Of a DNA stretch of 5,976 nucleotides, positions 5,644 through 5,976 are shown piece after piece. The notes under the pieces were generated by a model. The model was not told where the DNA came from. It searched no databases and worked only from the letters and a program-made list of their open reading frames with translations. This DNA is from an uncultured Lachnospiraceae bacterium. Lineage in GTDB: Bacteria > Bacillota > Clostridia > Lachnospirales > Lachnospiraceae. The DNA lies in NCBI GenBank assembly GCA_902767065.1, contig CACXFW010000314.1, forward strand, positions 1-5,976, in the 5' to 3' direction. Both the position numbers and the translations under genes were made by a program. The stretch's first letter is position 1, and every line of letters starts with the position of its first letter.

Positions 5644-5976
5644 ATGACCGATGATTACAGGATCCTGATCGCAGGAGCAGATTCCGAACTGGCAGCTAAG
5701 ATCTCGAATGCCTTTGAGAAGGAACACTATCAGATTCAATCCATTCAGAACATGTCTATCATGCCTGACCCGGTCCGGGCGTTTCATCCGGATCTTGTCA
5801 TTCTGGACACAGCGCTCACAGGCTCCGACCCGAACGGATACCTGCAGTCGTTCTGGGAGAAAACGCATATTCCGGTTCTCGTAATCAGCAGCGCAGCAGA
5901 CATTTCCAGCCGCGTTCTATGGCTGGAGATGGGCGCGGACGATTATCTCGTCAAGCCGGTTGACCTGCGTGAGCTG
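5644..5976 (+). CDS. Atypical response regulator receiver domain, probably OmpR/PhoB-like (C-terminus beyond window)
   Basis: Only the first 111 residues are in the window; the frame is open to the right edge. The fold is a CheY-like receiver: strand 1 RILIAGADSEL (6-16), phospho-acceptor D55 in PDLVILD, S82 in the strand-4 position (PVLVISS), and K104 in GADDYLVKP (97-105). This last motif is typical of OmpR/PhoB-type regulators, so a winged-helix DNA-binding domain probably follows outside the window (inference). The unusual point is that the acidic pair that normally binds Mg2+ after strand 1 (DD or ED) reads G11-A12, leaving only D13, and the usual LP after the acceptor Asp is LT. Phosphorylation may therefore be weak or absent. 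A strong promoter, a structured leader with direct repeats and an AAGGAGG site precede it. It is divergent from the GTPase-nuclease gene; whether it regulates it is unknown. Confidence 0.88.
   Translation, partial: MTDDYRILIAGADSELAAKISNAFEKEHYQIQSIQNMSIMPDPVRAFHPDLVILDTALTGSDPNGYLQSFWEKTHIPVLVISSAADISSRVLWLEMGADDYLVKPVDLREL

Noticed and set aside
5401..5868. A 155-codon minus-strand frame across the divergent region.
   Set aside because: It runs through the strong plus-strand promoter, the leader repeats and the receiver domain coding sequence; its translation resembles no family I know.

Overview
This window looks like a chromosomal segment of a fairly GC-rich member of the Firmicutes, most likely class Clostridia (Lachnospiraceae-like). 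That placement is an inference. It rests on a YhaM-type exoribonuclease, a Rae1/YacP-type NYN domain, a TetM-like chromosomal translation GTPase and strong Gram-positive ribosome binding sites and promoters. No tRNA, rRNA, CRISPR array, insertion sequence or phage gene was seen.

Layout. Positions 1-5316 hold three genes on the minus strand, read right to left. The first is an 899-residue translation GTPase of the TetM/TetO (EF-G-like) class, fused at its C-terminus to a Rae1/YacP-like NYN endoribonuclease domain (5316-2617). The second is the 3'-5' exoribonuclease YhaM (2495-1545). The third is the 23S rRNA m5U methyltransferase RlmD/RlmCD (1463 to beyond the left edge, last residues missing). 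The gaps are 121 and 81 bases with no convincing terminator, so co-transcription is plausible. Positions 5317-5643 are a divergent control region. Positions 5644-5976 hold the N-terminal 111 residues of a plus-strand response regulator, cut by the right edge.

The most notable object is the GTPase-nuclease fusion. TetM-like factors bind the ribosome next to the decoding site, and Rae1 of Bacillus subtilis cuts mRNA in the ribosomal A site. One polypeptide with both domains suggests a GTP-driven, ribosome-targeted mRNA cleavage or rescue factor. A downstream 3'-5' exonuclease (YhaM) could remove the cut mRNA, and an rRNA modification enzyme completes a translation/RNA theme. The tetracycline-displacing loop of true TetM is absent, so a plain 'tetracycline resistance' label would mislead.

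The divergent region is unusually structured. A 68-base imperfect hairpin fills most of the predicted leader of the fusion gene. A 12-codon open frame begins in that hairpin, and its stop overlaps the GTPase start (ATGA), while the GTPase start has no visible Shine-Dalgarno sequence. The response regulator has a strong extended -10 promoter and a leader of about 170 bases containing a stem-loop and two 25-base imperfect direct repeats. Its receiver domain keeps the phospho-acceptor Asp but has lost the usual acidic metal-binding pair.
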